Assembly: GCA_036250195.1 (NCBI GenBank)
Contig: JAVHZZ010000010.1
Location: 83,004,757-83,068,756 of the forward strand
Length of the DNA stretch: 64,000 bases
Source: Mixophyes australis
Taxonomy: Eukaryota; Chordata; Amphibia; Anura; Limnodynastidae
Direction of reading: 5' to 3'
The notes under the pieces are model-generated. The model did not search any database. It saw only the letters and a program-made list of their open reading frames with translations, and was not told where the DNA came from. Each line of letters opens with the position of its first letter. The first letter of the stretch is position 1. A program made the position numbers and the translations under genes. This document shows positions 1-8,892 of this stretch, one piece after another.

Positions 1-140
1 AAGTAGACAAATGTGATGTATTTATTTAATTTGATTATTCATTATGCATGCTCCAGCCCATTTTTATAGGGGAAAGCCTGTGTCCAGTCCTGAGGTCAGT
101 CTCAGTGTGGTGGGGGCAGGAAGTCAGGTATTAAATTAGA

Positions 141-427
141 ACATACTTGCATACTTTGGGCAACTTCTTTCTGGATGAGGGGCGTGACTGGAGGGCGGGA
201 GGGTGCGGGGCGTGGCCAAACGCGTAATTTTGGCCCCGTCCCCCGCGATGAAAATGGCTTTTTGTTGCAGGAGGCAGGGCAAAAATGATGTGATTCACCG
301 CGAATTGCCTAATTTTGAGACGCCAGTAGCGGGATACTGGAGAATTGCCTGCTCTCCTGGGAGACCGTGAGACTGACCTGAATTTCGGGAGTCTCCCGGA
401 CATTCCGGGAGAGTTGGCAAGTATGAA
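141..427. mobile_element. MITE, family D (ends in GGCAAGTATG)
   Basis: This non-autonomous element ends on the right in a stretch reading TCCCGGGAGAGTTGGCAAGTATG in two parts, with a degenerate counterpart (CATACTTGC) on the left. The interior is rich in CCCGG/CCGGG inverted motifs. Related copies lie at 12962-13253, 16922-17198, 26682-about 26900 and 44852-45447. The copy at 44852-45447 is flanked by imperfect 8-bp direct repeats, which suggests a hAT-type origin. No coding potential is seen. Confidence 0.55.
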
Positions 428-2494
428 TTAGAAGCTGCTAGTGGCTCTTTTGCAGGCCTGGACAATTTGATTGGGGTACAATCCCTACTGTCATTCTGTC
501 TACTGTAATATCTACTTGCTTTCATGGATGGCCCAAGTATCTCTTTGCAAGGTTAGTGAAGGTGGTTAAGGGGGCTAATTATTGCCCCCACGAGGTAGCC
601 CTTAATATGACCCGCTGCAATTTATTATGCCTGGGCTGCTGTGTGAGCTGTGGCATAAAACCTCTTCTTCAGCGAGGTGATTTACCTTTTCACTGGCAGC
701 CTAATGCCGGCTAATGGAGAAGGTGCTAACTGCATAGTGCTGTCTCCCGGGAAGGATCTAGCGTATTAGGTGAATGCCGGAGAAATCTATGATTTCTCCA
801 GCGATAACCCTTTAATAAATAAGACAAAGTAGTGAAAGAGCCATTTGCCGGGGGTTACGCTGACATTTTGGCTCTTTACCACTTGTTAAATAGACCCCTT
901 AGTCTCCAGAGACCCTTTCCTATGGTAATCCTAATCGAATCCAATCAACTATTGTCTATGTGGTCACATTAGGGTATCTAATGGAACCTTTTTAGGTCTC
1001 TCCAACAGAATCATCCTGACCACTCTCAATTTCCATCTTAGAAACAGGTGTATTTTTTTCTTGTTTTGGGCTCTGCTTCTCTATAAAATTCGGTTATCAA
1101 ATCCAGTTATTAACATATTCTATTTACGCCCCTTCAAAAACATTCTACTTCATATTCCAGAATTGCTCAGGCAACCTGGCTCCATATGGTATAGATATAA
1201 CACTATATTCATGCATTCTTACGCATGGAATTAACATTTGTGTAAGGCTTGATATCCGTTACCATGTTTATAGGCCTGCCATCCGTCAGTAAATTCACTG
1301 ACGATGAAAACAAACAACATTTTCACAGTAAGAGAAAAAAAATAGAGGTTAGTAAACATAACAGGTTCAATAATACACAGTCACGTCGATCGTTGTAAAA
1401 TGATGGAGGGTCGTACATCCCTCACTTATATTCTCTGATTCCATTGCCGCTTTCAGTTATGGACAAATTTTAATACAGGATAAACAAAATCAGTAAAAAT
1501 TATACATGTCAGTAAATATTAATAAAATTGTCAGTATAAGTATTTGCAATGGTTAGCACCCCTGGTGAGTGCATATATTTTATTCACATACAACATTGTT
1601 TGCCAAAGCACTTGATAAATAATGCTGGTCACAGTACTTAGTAAGCAAAATGGAATGAGAGTGCAATTATTGTTTGGCAATGTGTTCAAAAGGTTGAACT
1701 TGATGGGCCTGTGTTTTTTTTGGAAGCTTTACTATATAAATATATAAGCTAATATGTGTCTATGTAATAAACTTTTTAACATTTCAACAACCAGGTAGCA
1801 TTGTTCTATTCCTTAATTCTTCAATTTGAATACCTCTTAGATTGTAAGCTTATTTGAGCAGGACCATCTTTACCTTCTATTTCTTGCCTTTACATGCCAA
1901 CTATTCCGGAGGGGAGGCTAGGTGGCAAGTGCAGGGCGGAGCATGGTGACATGATTGCGATTCATGAAGTGGGTAGGATCCCTGCAGTGGTACCATATAT
2001 AATACGGGGGTAACTGAGCACTGGCTTAGTTTTTCTCTGGTTTTGTCTCAATATATTGTCTTATGTTGTCTTAGCACCTATCTATCAAGCCTATATAAGG
2101 CTCATTTGGATGTGGACCAGAAGCCAACCCTTGCTAAATGTAAGACCCTATGACTGGGAGGTGAGTGCATCTGATTTAAACTGCATTTTAATGGTGTTAT
2201 ACGTCAGTGTAGGACCCACATACATTGAGGTACCATTGACACTGGGATACAGTCTTAAATGTTTTGATCAAAACATGAACCAATACCTCATGTTTTCATA
2301 TTGCTAGATACACACAGATATGCAGTGTTGAGGATAAGCACTGACAATTTTTGTTTTGTATACATAAAGAGCATTTATATTGCCATCGTGCTGGTATCAT
2401 GTATAATATGGGCTATCTTAACAATAGCATTTAAATTCAATTTTCTTTTTAATAAATGTTCTGATAGGCAAAAATACGTAACGTTCAGCTTATC
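428..2494. other. Gene-free stretch left of the provirus
   Basis: No coding exon, RNA gene or promoter could be supported here. The stretch at about 570-900 has inverted-repeat character typical of a degenerate MITE: GGGCTAATTATTGCCCCC near its left end, and repeated 'gccgg' and 'ctccgg' motifs. About 1843-1890 carries a short fragment (AGATTGTAAGCTTATTTGAG) resembling the L2-like 3' tails seen elsewhere in the window. The rest is AT-rich and unremarkable. Confidence 0.4.
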
Positions 2495-2498
2495 GTAC
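2495..2498. repeat. Target-site duplication GTAC, left copy
   Basis: GTAC lies immediately outside the TG of the left LTR, and the same four bases lie immediately outside the CA of the right LTR at 12324-12327. A 4-bp duplication is normal for gamma- and epsilon-type retroviral integrases. Because the two copies match, the two LTRs and internal region arrived as one integration and have not recombined with another provirus. Confidence 0.85.
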
Positions 2499-3337
2499 TG
2501 TTATGTGCGTATTGTCGCTAACCAATAACGATTGTCGAACCTCGATTTGTGTTTCCAACGCACAAAGATTTATTCGCAATAAGTGGAAAAAATATGCTCA
2601 AGCGAAGTAATAGTAAATACAGCCGTTACTTATCGCAGGCACTCTGGATCCAGTGCAGTCATTCAATCCTGAAGTCTGGGGACAAGATGTCTGCACTCTG
2701 GATCACAAGCTGCTGCTTATATACACAATCAAATACAGTAATACAATGAAGATGGTATGGCTTGCATCTATTGGTCCGGGTCTCAGGAATGTCCAAGGGG
2801 TCGTCAATCATTGGCTGGTTCATCCTAAGGAATCCAAAGGAGGGGGTCATCTCTGCAGGGGGTATGCTCTGCTCTTCCCGCCAGAATTCCTTAGTCTTAA
2901 GTAGTTCATAATTCCCTATCATTCATAACTTGCGTATGCACTCTGCGATTCCCTCGCAGAGTGCACCAAACAGTAGGATATGTAACAAGGTTCGTTATGA
3001 TACCACTCATGATGTTATTCCTTTAACCCGTTCTGTGTATTTCACTAATATGCATGTAACTCTGATATAACATATAAATACTACTATATTTCGACATAAC
3101 TGACTATGTGTTGCAACTACCAATAATGTGTACTATTTTATAAGTATGCGTGTTTGTGCGAATGTATGGTAAAAGACCAATTACTGTTGCTGCCACGTGT
3201 AGTGGATGCGTACGCCCTTTCACGCCGTAGCGTGCCCTTGTACGTCGATGCGTACCGTACGCATCTTTTCAGACAAAGACAACCAAGTTTGCTAGACTTT
3301 AATTGATATGACTTTATCCAATTTGCTGACTTCGACA
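2499..3337 (-). repeat. 3' LTR of the provirus
   Basis: This is the downstream copy in the sense of transcription. On the minus strand a TATA box (TATATAAG, plus 2716-2723) and an AATAAA signal (plus 2569-2574) bracket the expected R region, with U5 running from there to 2499. A perfect 12-bp-arm palindrome lies at 2937-2965, about 215 bp upstream of the TATA box. The outer U3 part (3170-3270) is CpG-rich and repeats a GATGCGTAC-like motif, which could bind transcription factors or be a methylation target. In this copy the AATAAA would direct 3' processing of proviral RNA. Confidence 0.93.
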
Positions 3338-3351
3338 GTTCCACCCTTTGA
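3338..3351 (-). other. Polypurine tract (plus-strand primer)
   Basis: Read on the minus strand, AAAGGGTGGAAC abuts the TG of the 3' LTR. This is the place and composition expected of the retroviral polypurine tract, which resists RNase H and primes plus-strand DNA. The run is interrupted by one T and ends with C next to the LTR, so it is a modest rather than ideal tract. Confidence 0.7.
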
Positions 3352-3366
3352 TAGTGTAATAAACTA

Positions 3367-5157
3367 TCACCCAATCACCGTTTCAAGTTCAGGATTATAC
3401 AATACTTCTTCACAGACCATGATCTCGGTATCTGGTACCACCCTTTCAGTCTCTTTCTCAGTGTTACTCCCATGAGACCGTTTTCCACACTTCAACACAG
3501 TAGGAACACATTTGACAACTAAACCAGTTGCTAAGATGACACCCAGTATAAGGAGAAGGAGCTTACCTACACTAGCAACCATTTCCTGTACCCACTCCCC
3601 CAGACCGGAGAACCATTTTGCTGGGTTCAACCATGAGAACCAACCCGCCACCTTTTCCCCGACCTCATATAACGAAGAATTATGGCTCTTTCGAAATTCC
3701 CATTTCAGCTGCAAAATTTCATCCATCTTCCGGTCTATAACCTCTTTAGGGTCTTCCGTATTATTAGTAATGTACGTGCAACATTTGACACCGAACTGGG
3801 TGGCCAGTGTCACACAGTACCCACCAGTAATAGAGGTGAGATAATTTAGTACCAGTCTATGTTGCACCAACTCCTTCTTGTACGCTTGTAGCTCCCTTCC
3901 AGTATACCTGAAAGTGTCATCATACATCTCGGTGATATTATCTATTAATTTAGCTAGGTCTTGGATATATTTAAAGTTTAATGTTCCCCGAGCGGTCCTG
4001 GTGAGATCTAGAGCAACCATAACTTGGAAACCAGCAGTTTCACTAATCAATTTTGTAGCTATGGGTTCCTCACCAGGAATCATATTTCTCTTGCCACGGT
4101 GTTCATACTGTGTGTGTATGTATGGTGGTGATGTAGTCTTGTGAATATCTACCATTTCTTCATGAGTAATAGTCATGATTTCAGGAACCAGTTTAGCTAT
4201 AAAACACAAGCCCTTGGAACTCGGAGTCACCCAGGAATAAGCTTTCCTTCCACAAACAAAATACACATCATCAGGGAGAACATAAGGAACAGTATGCCCA
4301 TGAATTATATCACACAGAGTTTTGATAAAACTACCCAGGCCTAGTGTCTCCATCTGCTTTAGACACGTGTCGGCATTAATGATATTTTCACATTTATCTG
4401 TAGAGACTTTTCCAATAGATACCTTCTTATGTTTGGTTATACGCCCTAACTTGTGACTTCCATCAGCATTCCTGCCTAGTAGTGACCTTGTGAGTCTCTC
4501 TCTAAAATGAGTGTGGCGAGCCATTGTCTGATCTGATAGGTCAGCCTCCCAATTCTCCAGGCGCTTTGCATGAGATATGTTTAGGCACAGCAAAGATCTG
4601 CCTATGGAGTATTGTCGAAGCGTCAGACTAGGGGACCTAGTGTTATTGTACCTCCCTTCTATGGGCCTCCCACCCCTTAATTCGAGTACTTCGGATATGT
4701 TTAGAGGGAATGGCACTAGTCCTATGTTATGCTGCCCTTGAGGCACGTGAGAGCACACCCAACACTCAGTTTGGTTTAGCACCTTACCCACCAGGGAGTA
4801 ATAATCCTCCAAAGGATGCCCGCCTATATTCAGAGTACTGGGGGACTGGCATCGTTGGATGCATCTCTCGTCAACTAGGGAGTTGCAGAACTTGCAGATA
4901 CAATACTCATCAGACAATAGCCCCTCACACTGCCTCCGAGTTCCTGAGCTAGCAGACCTTTTCATAACCCCTGGACCAAGTTTGATAATGGGCTGCTCAG
5001 GATATCCTATTAACTTTTCTTCGGCCTCTATTTCATCCGTATCACTCCCAGAACTCTCCTCCGTCCTCCATCCTCCTTCACAAAAATAGAATGTCCTAGA
5101 AAAAGTAAAAACAAGGAAAATCCTGGAACAAAAGAAAAACAAAAACCGCCACTCCAT
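3367..5157 (-). CDS. env: Retroviral envelope glycoprotein (env), intact
   Basis: The product has 596 residues from the ATG at 5157; the frame is open slightly upstream, but only from a TTG. The ATG sits 2 nt after a good splice acceptor (TATCTTTCCAG, AG at 5161-5160), as expected for a spliced subgenomic env mRNA. The N-terminus (residues 1-26) is a strongly hydrophobic signal peptide rich in Phe. The surface subunit holds a CWVC motif (about residues 132-135), the CXXC type that isomerises disulfides in gamma-type envelopes, and several N-glycosylation sites. A furin-type RGKR lies at about 354-357. The transmembrane subunit has a heptad-like stretch, a Cys followed by CC (448, 459-460) and an anchor at about 532-550, then a tail of about 45 residues. 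Oddities are that ten residues rather than six separate the Cys from the CC, and that the sequence after the cleavage site is polar, not a typical fusion peptide. Function as an active envelope or captured syncytin-like gene is not shown by sequence. Confidence 0.9.
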   Translation of the reverse strand: MEWRFLFFFCSRIFLVFTFSRTFYFCEGGWRTEESSGSDTDEIEAEEKLIGYPEQPIIKLGPGVMKRSASSGTRRQCEGLLSDEYCICKFCNSLVDERCIQRCQSPSTLNIGGHPLEDYYSLVGKVLNQTECWVCSHVPQGQHNIGLVPFPLNISEVLELRGGRPIEGRYNNTRSPSLTLRQYSIGRSLLCLNISHAKRLENWEADLSDQTMARHTHFRERLTRSLLGRNADGSHKLGRITKHKKVSIGKVSTDKCENIINADTCLKQMETLGLGSFIKTLCDIIHGHTVPYVLPDDVYFVCGRKAYSWVTPSSKGLCFIAKLVPEIMTITHEEMVDIHKTTSPPYIHTQYEHRGKRNMIPGEEPIATKLISETAGFQVMVALDLTRTARGTLNFKYIQDLAKLIDNITEMYDDTFRYTGRELQAYKKELVQHRLVLNYLTSITGGYCVTLATQFGVKCCTYITNNTEDPKEVIDRKMDEILQLKWEFRKSHNSSLYEVGEKVAGWFSWLNPAKWFSGLGEWVQEMVASVGKLLLLILGVILATGLVVKCVPTVLKCGKRSHGSNTEKETERVVPDTEIMVCEEVLYNPELETVIG

Positions 5158-5214
5158 CGCTGGAAAGATAGTTCTGAGGCAACGTCTCTGGTTCAGGTGT
5201 CTCAACTGCAGGCT

Positions 5215-8200
5215 TTAGGTCTCCCGGAACAGGCTCACAAGTGACAGCTCTATGTCGTCGGTCTGAGTCTTGTCTTGCACTTTCTCCGGATTATGGACTC
5301 TCCTGCAGTGGGTGGAATGGACCCAAGTGTCTCTCTCTACAACCTTCAGTGATGTAGTACTGGTCAGCAGCACTTGGTACGGGCCTTCCCAACGGTCTGT
5401 TAAACAACCTGAACGTAAGAAATTGCGGATCATAACATAGTCTCCAGGTTCAACATCATGACAGTTCGTCTCTGGCATACCAGGTGACAGCATTTTTAGT
5501 TTTTGTTGTTGTTGTTTCAGCTGTCTACTCATTCTTATAAGATATTGTACAGTCACTTCATTATTACACTTTAAGTCGTCTTGTGGACTCACGATCAAAT
5601 GAGGTTGTCGTCCGAACAGTATCTCAAAGGGGGACAGATTAAGAGGAGGTCTAGGAGTGGTTCGAATGCTGTGGAGGACCAACGGCAAAGCCTCAGGCCA
5701 TGCCAACCCAGTTTCAGCCATTATCTTACCTAGTTTGTTCTTTATAGTACCATTTGCTCTCTCCACCTTACCACTGGCTTGTGGTCGGTAAGGGGTGTGA
5801 AGTCTGCTACTGATTCCCATGAGTTTACACATATTTTGGAAGACATCACCAGTAAGGTGGGTACCCCTATCACTTTCAATGATTCTAGGGATACCGAACC
5901 TACACACAAAGTCTTGTACAATTTTCTTTGCAGTGAACACAGCAGTATTAGTGGCTGCCGGATATGCTTCTACCCAACCGGAAAACACATCAATACACAC
6001 TAACACATACTTTAGATTCCTGCACGGTGGTAGTTGGATATAGTCAATTTGTATTACCTGAAAAGGTCCGTCTGTAGGAGGGATGTGGGATGGCTCAGTT
6101 GGAATAGTTTTCCCAACATTTTTCCTCAAACAAGTAAGACATGACATTGCTTTCTTACCAGCTTGAGAGGAAAATCCGGGAGCACACCAGTATGCTCTCA
6201 CCAGTTTGCACATACCTTCTTTACCCAGGTGAGTCAGGCCGTGTGCTGCTTCAGCCAGGCTTGGATAGTATGTTCGGGGAGCTACAGGCTTACCTTGTCC
6301 ATCCCTCCAGAGTCCTGAGGACTCTTGGCCACATCCCTTCGCCTTCCAGACCGCCTTCTCCTGCAGGGAACACAAATCTTGCATTTCAATTAATTTCTGC
6401 GTGTCTAATGTCTGAAAAACCATCATAGTCTCGGTCGATACAGTCATAGGTTGCCCTGCTGCCCATTTAGCAGCTTCGTCTGCCCTGTTGTTGCCCAATG
6501 ACACTGGGTCCTCTTCAAAGGTATGGGCTTTGCACTTTATGACGGCTACTGTTCTGGGTAATTGTATCGCTGTCAGAAGTCCTTTTATGTGTTGTGAATG
6601 TGCTACTGGTGTACCTGCTGCTGTCGTAAAGTTTCTAAGACGCCAAAGGGCCCCAAAATCGTGCACTACCCCGAAGGCGTACCTAGAGTCAGTATATATA
6701 TTGGCTGATTTACCCTCTGCCAATTCACATGCTCTCCTTAGTGCTACCAGTTCCGCCACCTGGGCTGAGTGAGGTGGGCCAAGGGGTTCAGCTTCTACCA
6801 CATCCTGATCGTCTACAACAGCGTAACCAGTACATAGCTCTCCTGTCTCTGTCTGTCTATGGCAACTTCCGTCTGTATAAAACGTAAAATCTACATTTTC
6901 TAAGGGGGTGTCACGTATGTCGGGCCTTGCAGTAAAGGTCTGATTCAGGTGTTCCATACAGTCATGCGTGTCAGTATTCTTGCCTAACTCATCATCAACC
7001 AGGGTCTCCTCACCTCCCACCCTTTGTGTCTCTTGAGACACATACGGAAGGTATGTAGCTGGATTTAGGGTGCTACATCGTTTGATGGTGATGTTTGAGG
7101 GTGCCATCAGGGCTAGTTCCCACTTTGTGAATCTAGCTGAAGAAACATGTCTGGTTTGGGCTGAATTTAACAGAGCTGATACAGCATGGGGTGTATAGAT
7201 GGTTGAATTATGTCCTAATACTACATCCTCGCTCTTACTTACTAGAAGGGCCGTTGCTGCTACACTTCTGAGACATGTTGGGAGTGACCTTGCCACATTG
7301 TCTAATTGTGCACTGTAGTATGCTACCGGTCTGCTAGCGTCACCATGTTTCTGTGTGAGGACACCTGCTGCACAGCCATCAGCTTCTGTACAAAATAGCT
7401 CAAAAGGCTTTTCATAATCAGGTATTCCCAATGCAGGTGCTCTTGTCAGACTATCTTTAAGGTTAAAGAACGCTTGCTCTGACTCTTCTGTGTGTACGAC
7501 ACGTTCTGGTTTTGAGGAAGAGACTAGCTCCTGCAATGGTAATGCCAGAATAGAAAAACCTGGGATCCATGACCTACAGTATCCACACATCCCCAAGAAA
7601 GTACGAATCTGCTTCTGGCTCTGTGGCAGGGTCATGTGTTGTATGGCCTCAATTCTGTCGGTTGTCAGGTGTCTTAGCCCCTTAGTGAGGCAGTGTCCTA
7701 AGTATTTGACCTTAGTCTGACATGGCTGTAATTTATCCTTTGCCACCTTGTGCCCTGTTTGTGAAAGATGAAGCAACAACAATTTAGTATCATGTAAACA
7801 TGACATAAAAGAATCAGAGCACAACAACAAATCGTCCACATATTGAATTAGAACAGACCCATTGTGGGGTTGAAAGGATTGCAAACAGTCATGTAAGGCT
7901 TGGGAGAAAATACTGGGGCTGTCAATGAACCCCTGGGGTAGTCTGGTCCATGTGTATTGCACTCCCCTGTAGGAGAATGCAAAAAGGTATTGGCAGTCAG
8001 GGTGAAGAGGGACTGAGAAGAAAGCAGAACATAGATCAATGACAGTAAAATGACTGGCAGACGGTGGAATCTGCATGAGGATGACAGCTGGATTCGGCAC
8101 TACGGGGAATTGGCTCTCAACAACTTTATTAATTCCCCTTAAGTCCTGGACTAATCTATAGCCCCTCCCCCCATTCTTCTTCACAGGGAAAATGGGACTA

Positions 8201-8889
8201 TTTGCTGTACTGGCTGTACGAATTAAAATCCCTTGTTGTAACAGCCTCTCAATAACAGGATATACCCCTAGTTCCACCTCCGGTTTTAATGGATACTGTG
8301 GGATTTTTGGAGCTATCCTACCACTTTTTAGATTGACCATGACAGGGGCTACGTTTGCCATCAGTCCAGTGTCCTGTCCATCTCTGGTCCATAGGGAACC
8401 TGGTATTTCCAGCAACATCCCCTTTACTTGAGGTGGACTTTGTTCTATAACAGGAGAGTGTAACATTAACCTTTGAGGGGTGTCCAATATGTCCTGTACC
8501 TCATGTGCAACCTTCTCGGGTATATCTAGGAACACACCATCTGAAGTACAGTATATGACACATCCCATTTTACATAACAAGTCTCTCCCTAGTAAGTTAG
8601 TAGGAGATGCTGCAGCTAAGAGAAACGAATGCTTAGTATGCAGAGGGCCGATAGTAACTTCAGCGGGTTTAGTTAGAGGATAATGTAACACTTTTCCCGT
8701 TACCCCCATAGCTGGAATGGTTTTACTGGTCACCTGTAGATTGAAAGGAGAGGTTATCACAGATCGGGCCGCCCCTGTATCTACAAGAAAAGTTTGTTTC
8801 CTACCAGCTATGTCAACTATCATTGTTGGTTCTTCACTCTGACTCTCAGTTAACCTCACTGGCTGTAGACTACAGGTATGACCTGACCC
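5215..8889 (-). CDS. pol: Pol: protease, reverse transcriptase, RNase H, integrase (readthrough)
   Basis: The 1224 codons follow directly in frame after the gag TAG. There is no ATG near the start, so expression is expected only as a Gag-Pol readthrough product. Numbered from the first codon after the TAG: aspartic protease LVDTGA (DTG 37-39); RT palm QYVDDLLL (350-353) with an LPQG motif ahead of it; RNase H TDGS (D673), E713 and YTDSRYA (D734); integrase zinc domain H883, H887, C917, C920; and the DDE core D949, D1007, E1043 with the standard 35-residue D-E spacing, followed by a C-terminal domain. Every catalytic residue looked for is present and no internal stop or frameshift occurs. The frame ends in TAA at 5217-5215, and env begins 57 nt later without overlap, unlike the overlapping pol/env of murine gammaretroviruses. 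Confidence 0.95.
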   Translation of the reverse strand, partial: GSGHTCSLQPVRLTESQSEEPTMIVDIAGRKQTFLVDTGAARSVITSPFNLQVTSKTIPAMGVTGKVLHYPLTKPAEVTIGPLHTKHSFLLAAASPTNLLGRDLLCKMGCVIYCTSDGVFLDIPEKVAHEVQDILDTPQRLMLHSPVIEQSPPQVKGMLLEIPGSLWTRDGQDTGLMANVAPVMVNLKSGRIAPKIPQYPLKPEVELGVYPVIERLLQQGILIRTASTANSPIFPVKKNGGRGYRLVQDLRGINKVVESQFPVVPNPAVILMQIPPSASHFTVIDLCSAFFSVPLHPDCQYLFAFSYRGVQYTWTRLPQGFIDSPSIFSQALHDCLQSFQPHNGSVLIQYVDDLLLCSDSFMSCLHDTKLLLLHLSQTGHKVAKDKLQPCQTKVKYLGHCLTKGLRHLTTDRIEAIQHMTLPQSQKQIRTFLGMCGYCRSWIPGFSILALPLQELVSSSKPERVVHTEESEQAFFNLKDSLTRAPALGIPDYEKPFELFCTEADGCAAGVLTQKHGDASRPVAYYSAQLDNVARSLPTCLRSVAATALLVSKSEDVVLGHNSTIYTPHAVSALLNSAQTRHVSSARFTKWELALMAPSNITIKRCSTLNPATYLPYVSQETQRVGGEETLVDDELGKNTDTHDCMEHLNQTFTARPDIRDTPLENVDFTFYTDGSCHRQTETGELCTGYAVVDDQDVVEAEPLGPPHSAQVAELVALRRACELAEGKSANIYTDSRYAFGVVHDFGALWRLRNFTTAAGTPVAHSQHIKGLLTAIQLPRTVAVIKCKAHTFEEDPVSLGNNRADEAAKWAAGQPMTVSTETMMVFQTLDTQKLIEMQDLCSLQEKAVWKAKGCGQESSGLWRDGQGKPVAPRTYYPSLAEAAHGLTHLGKEGMCKLVRAYWCAPGFSSQAGKKAMSCLTCLRKNVGKTIPTEPSHIPPTDGPFQVIQIDYIQLPPCRNLKYVLVCIDVFSGWVEAYPAATNTAVFTAKKIVQDFVCRFGIPRIIESDRGTHLTGDVFQNMCKLMGISSRLHTPYRPQASGKVERANGTIKNKLGKIMAETGLAWPEALPLVLHSIRTTPRPPLNLSPFEILFGRQPHLIVSPQDDLKCNNEVTVQYLIRMSRQLKQQQQKLKMLSPGMPETNCHDVEPGDYVMIRNFLRSGCLTDRWEGPYQVLLTSTTSLKVVERDTWVHSTHCRRVHNPEKVQDKTQTDDIELSLVSLFRET

Positions 8890-8892
8890 CTA
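8890..8892 (-). promoter_or_regulatory. Gag/pol amber stop with readthrough context
   Basis: The single in-frame TAG separates gag from pol, with no change of frame. The sense sequence after it, TAGGGGTCAGGTCATACC, begins UAG-G and is G-rich, like the spacer of gammaretroviral readthrough sites that fold into a pseudoknot. Pol has no initiation codon of its own, so programmed stop suppression is the simplest way to make it. A second possibility, that the TAG is an inactivating mutation, is unlikely because the position matches the family design. Confidence 0.8.

Noticed and set aside
2549..2922. Small open frames repeated at 2549-2922 and 11535-11908
   Set aside because: They occur in both LTRs only because the LTRs are duplicates. 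The plus-strand ones are antisense to proviral transcription, and the minus-strand 87-codon one lies in U3/R without conserved features (not enough to claim an LTR-encoded accessory protein).
5158..5205. Env starting further upstream at 5205
   Set aside because: The upstream codon is TTG, not ATG. The real ATG at 5157 follows a splice acceptor by 2 nt and begins a good signal peptide.
7848..8039. Additional small genes inside the provirus on either strand
   Set aside because: All overlap gag, pol or env in other frames and show no motif, so they are shadows.
8857..8859. Pol starting at its own codon at 8859
   Set aside because: That codon is GTG and has no initiation context. Continuity of frame through the TAG explains pol expression better.
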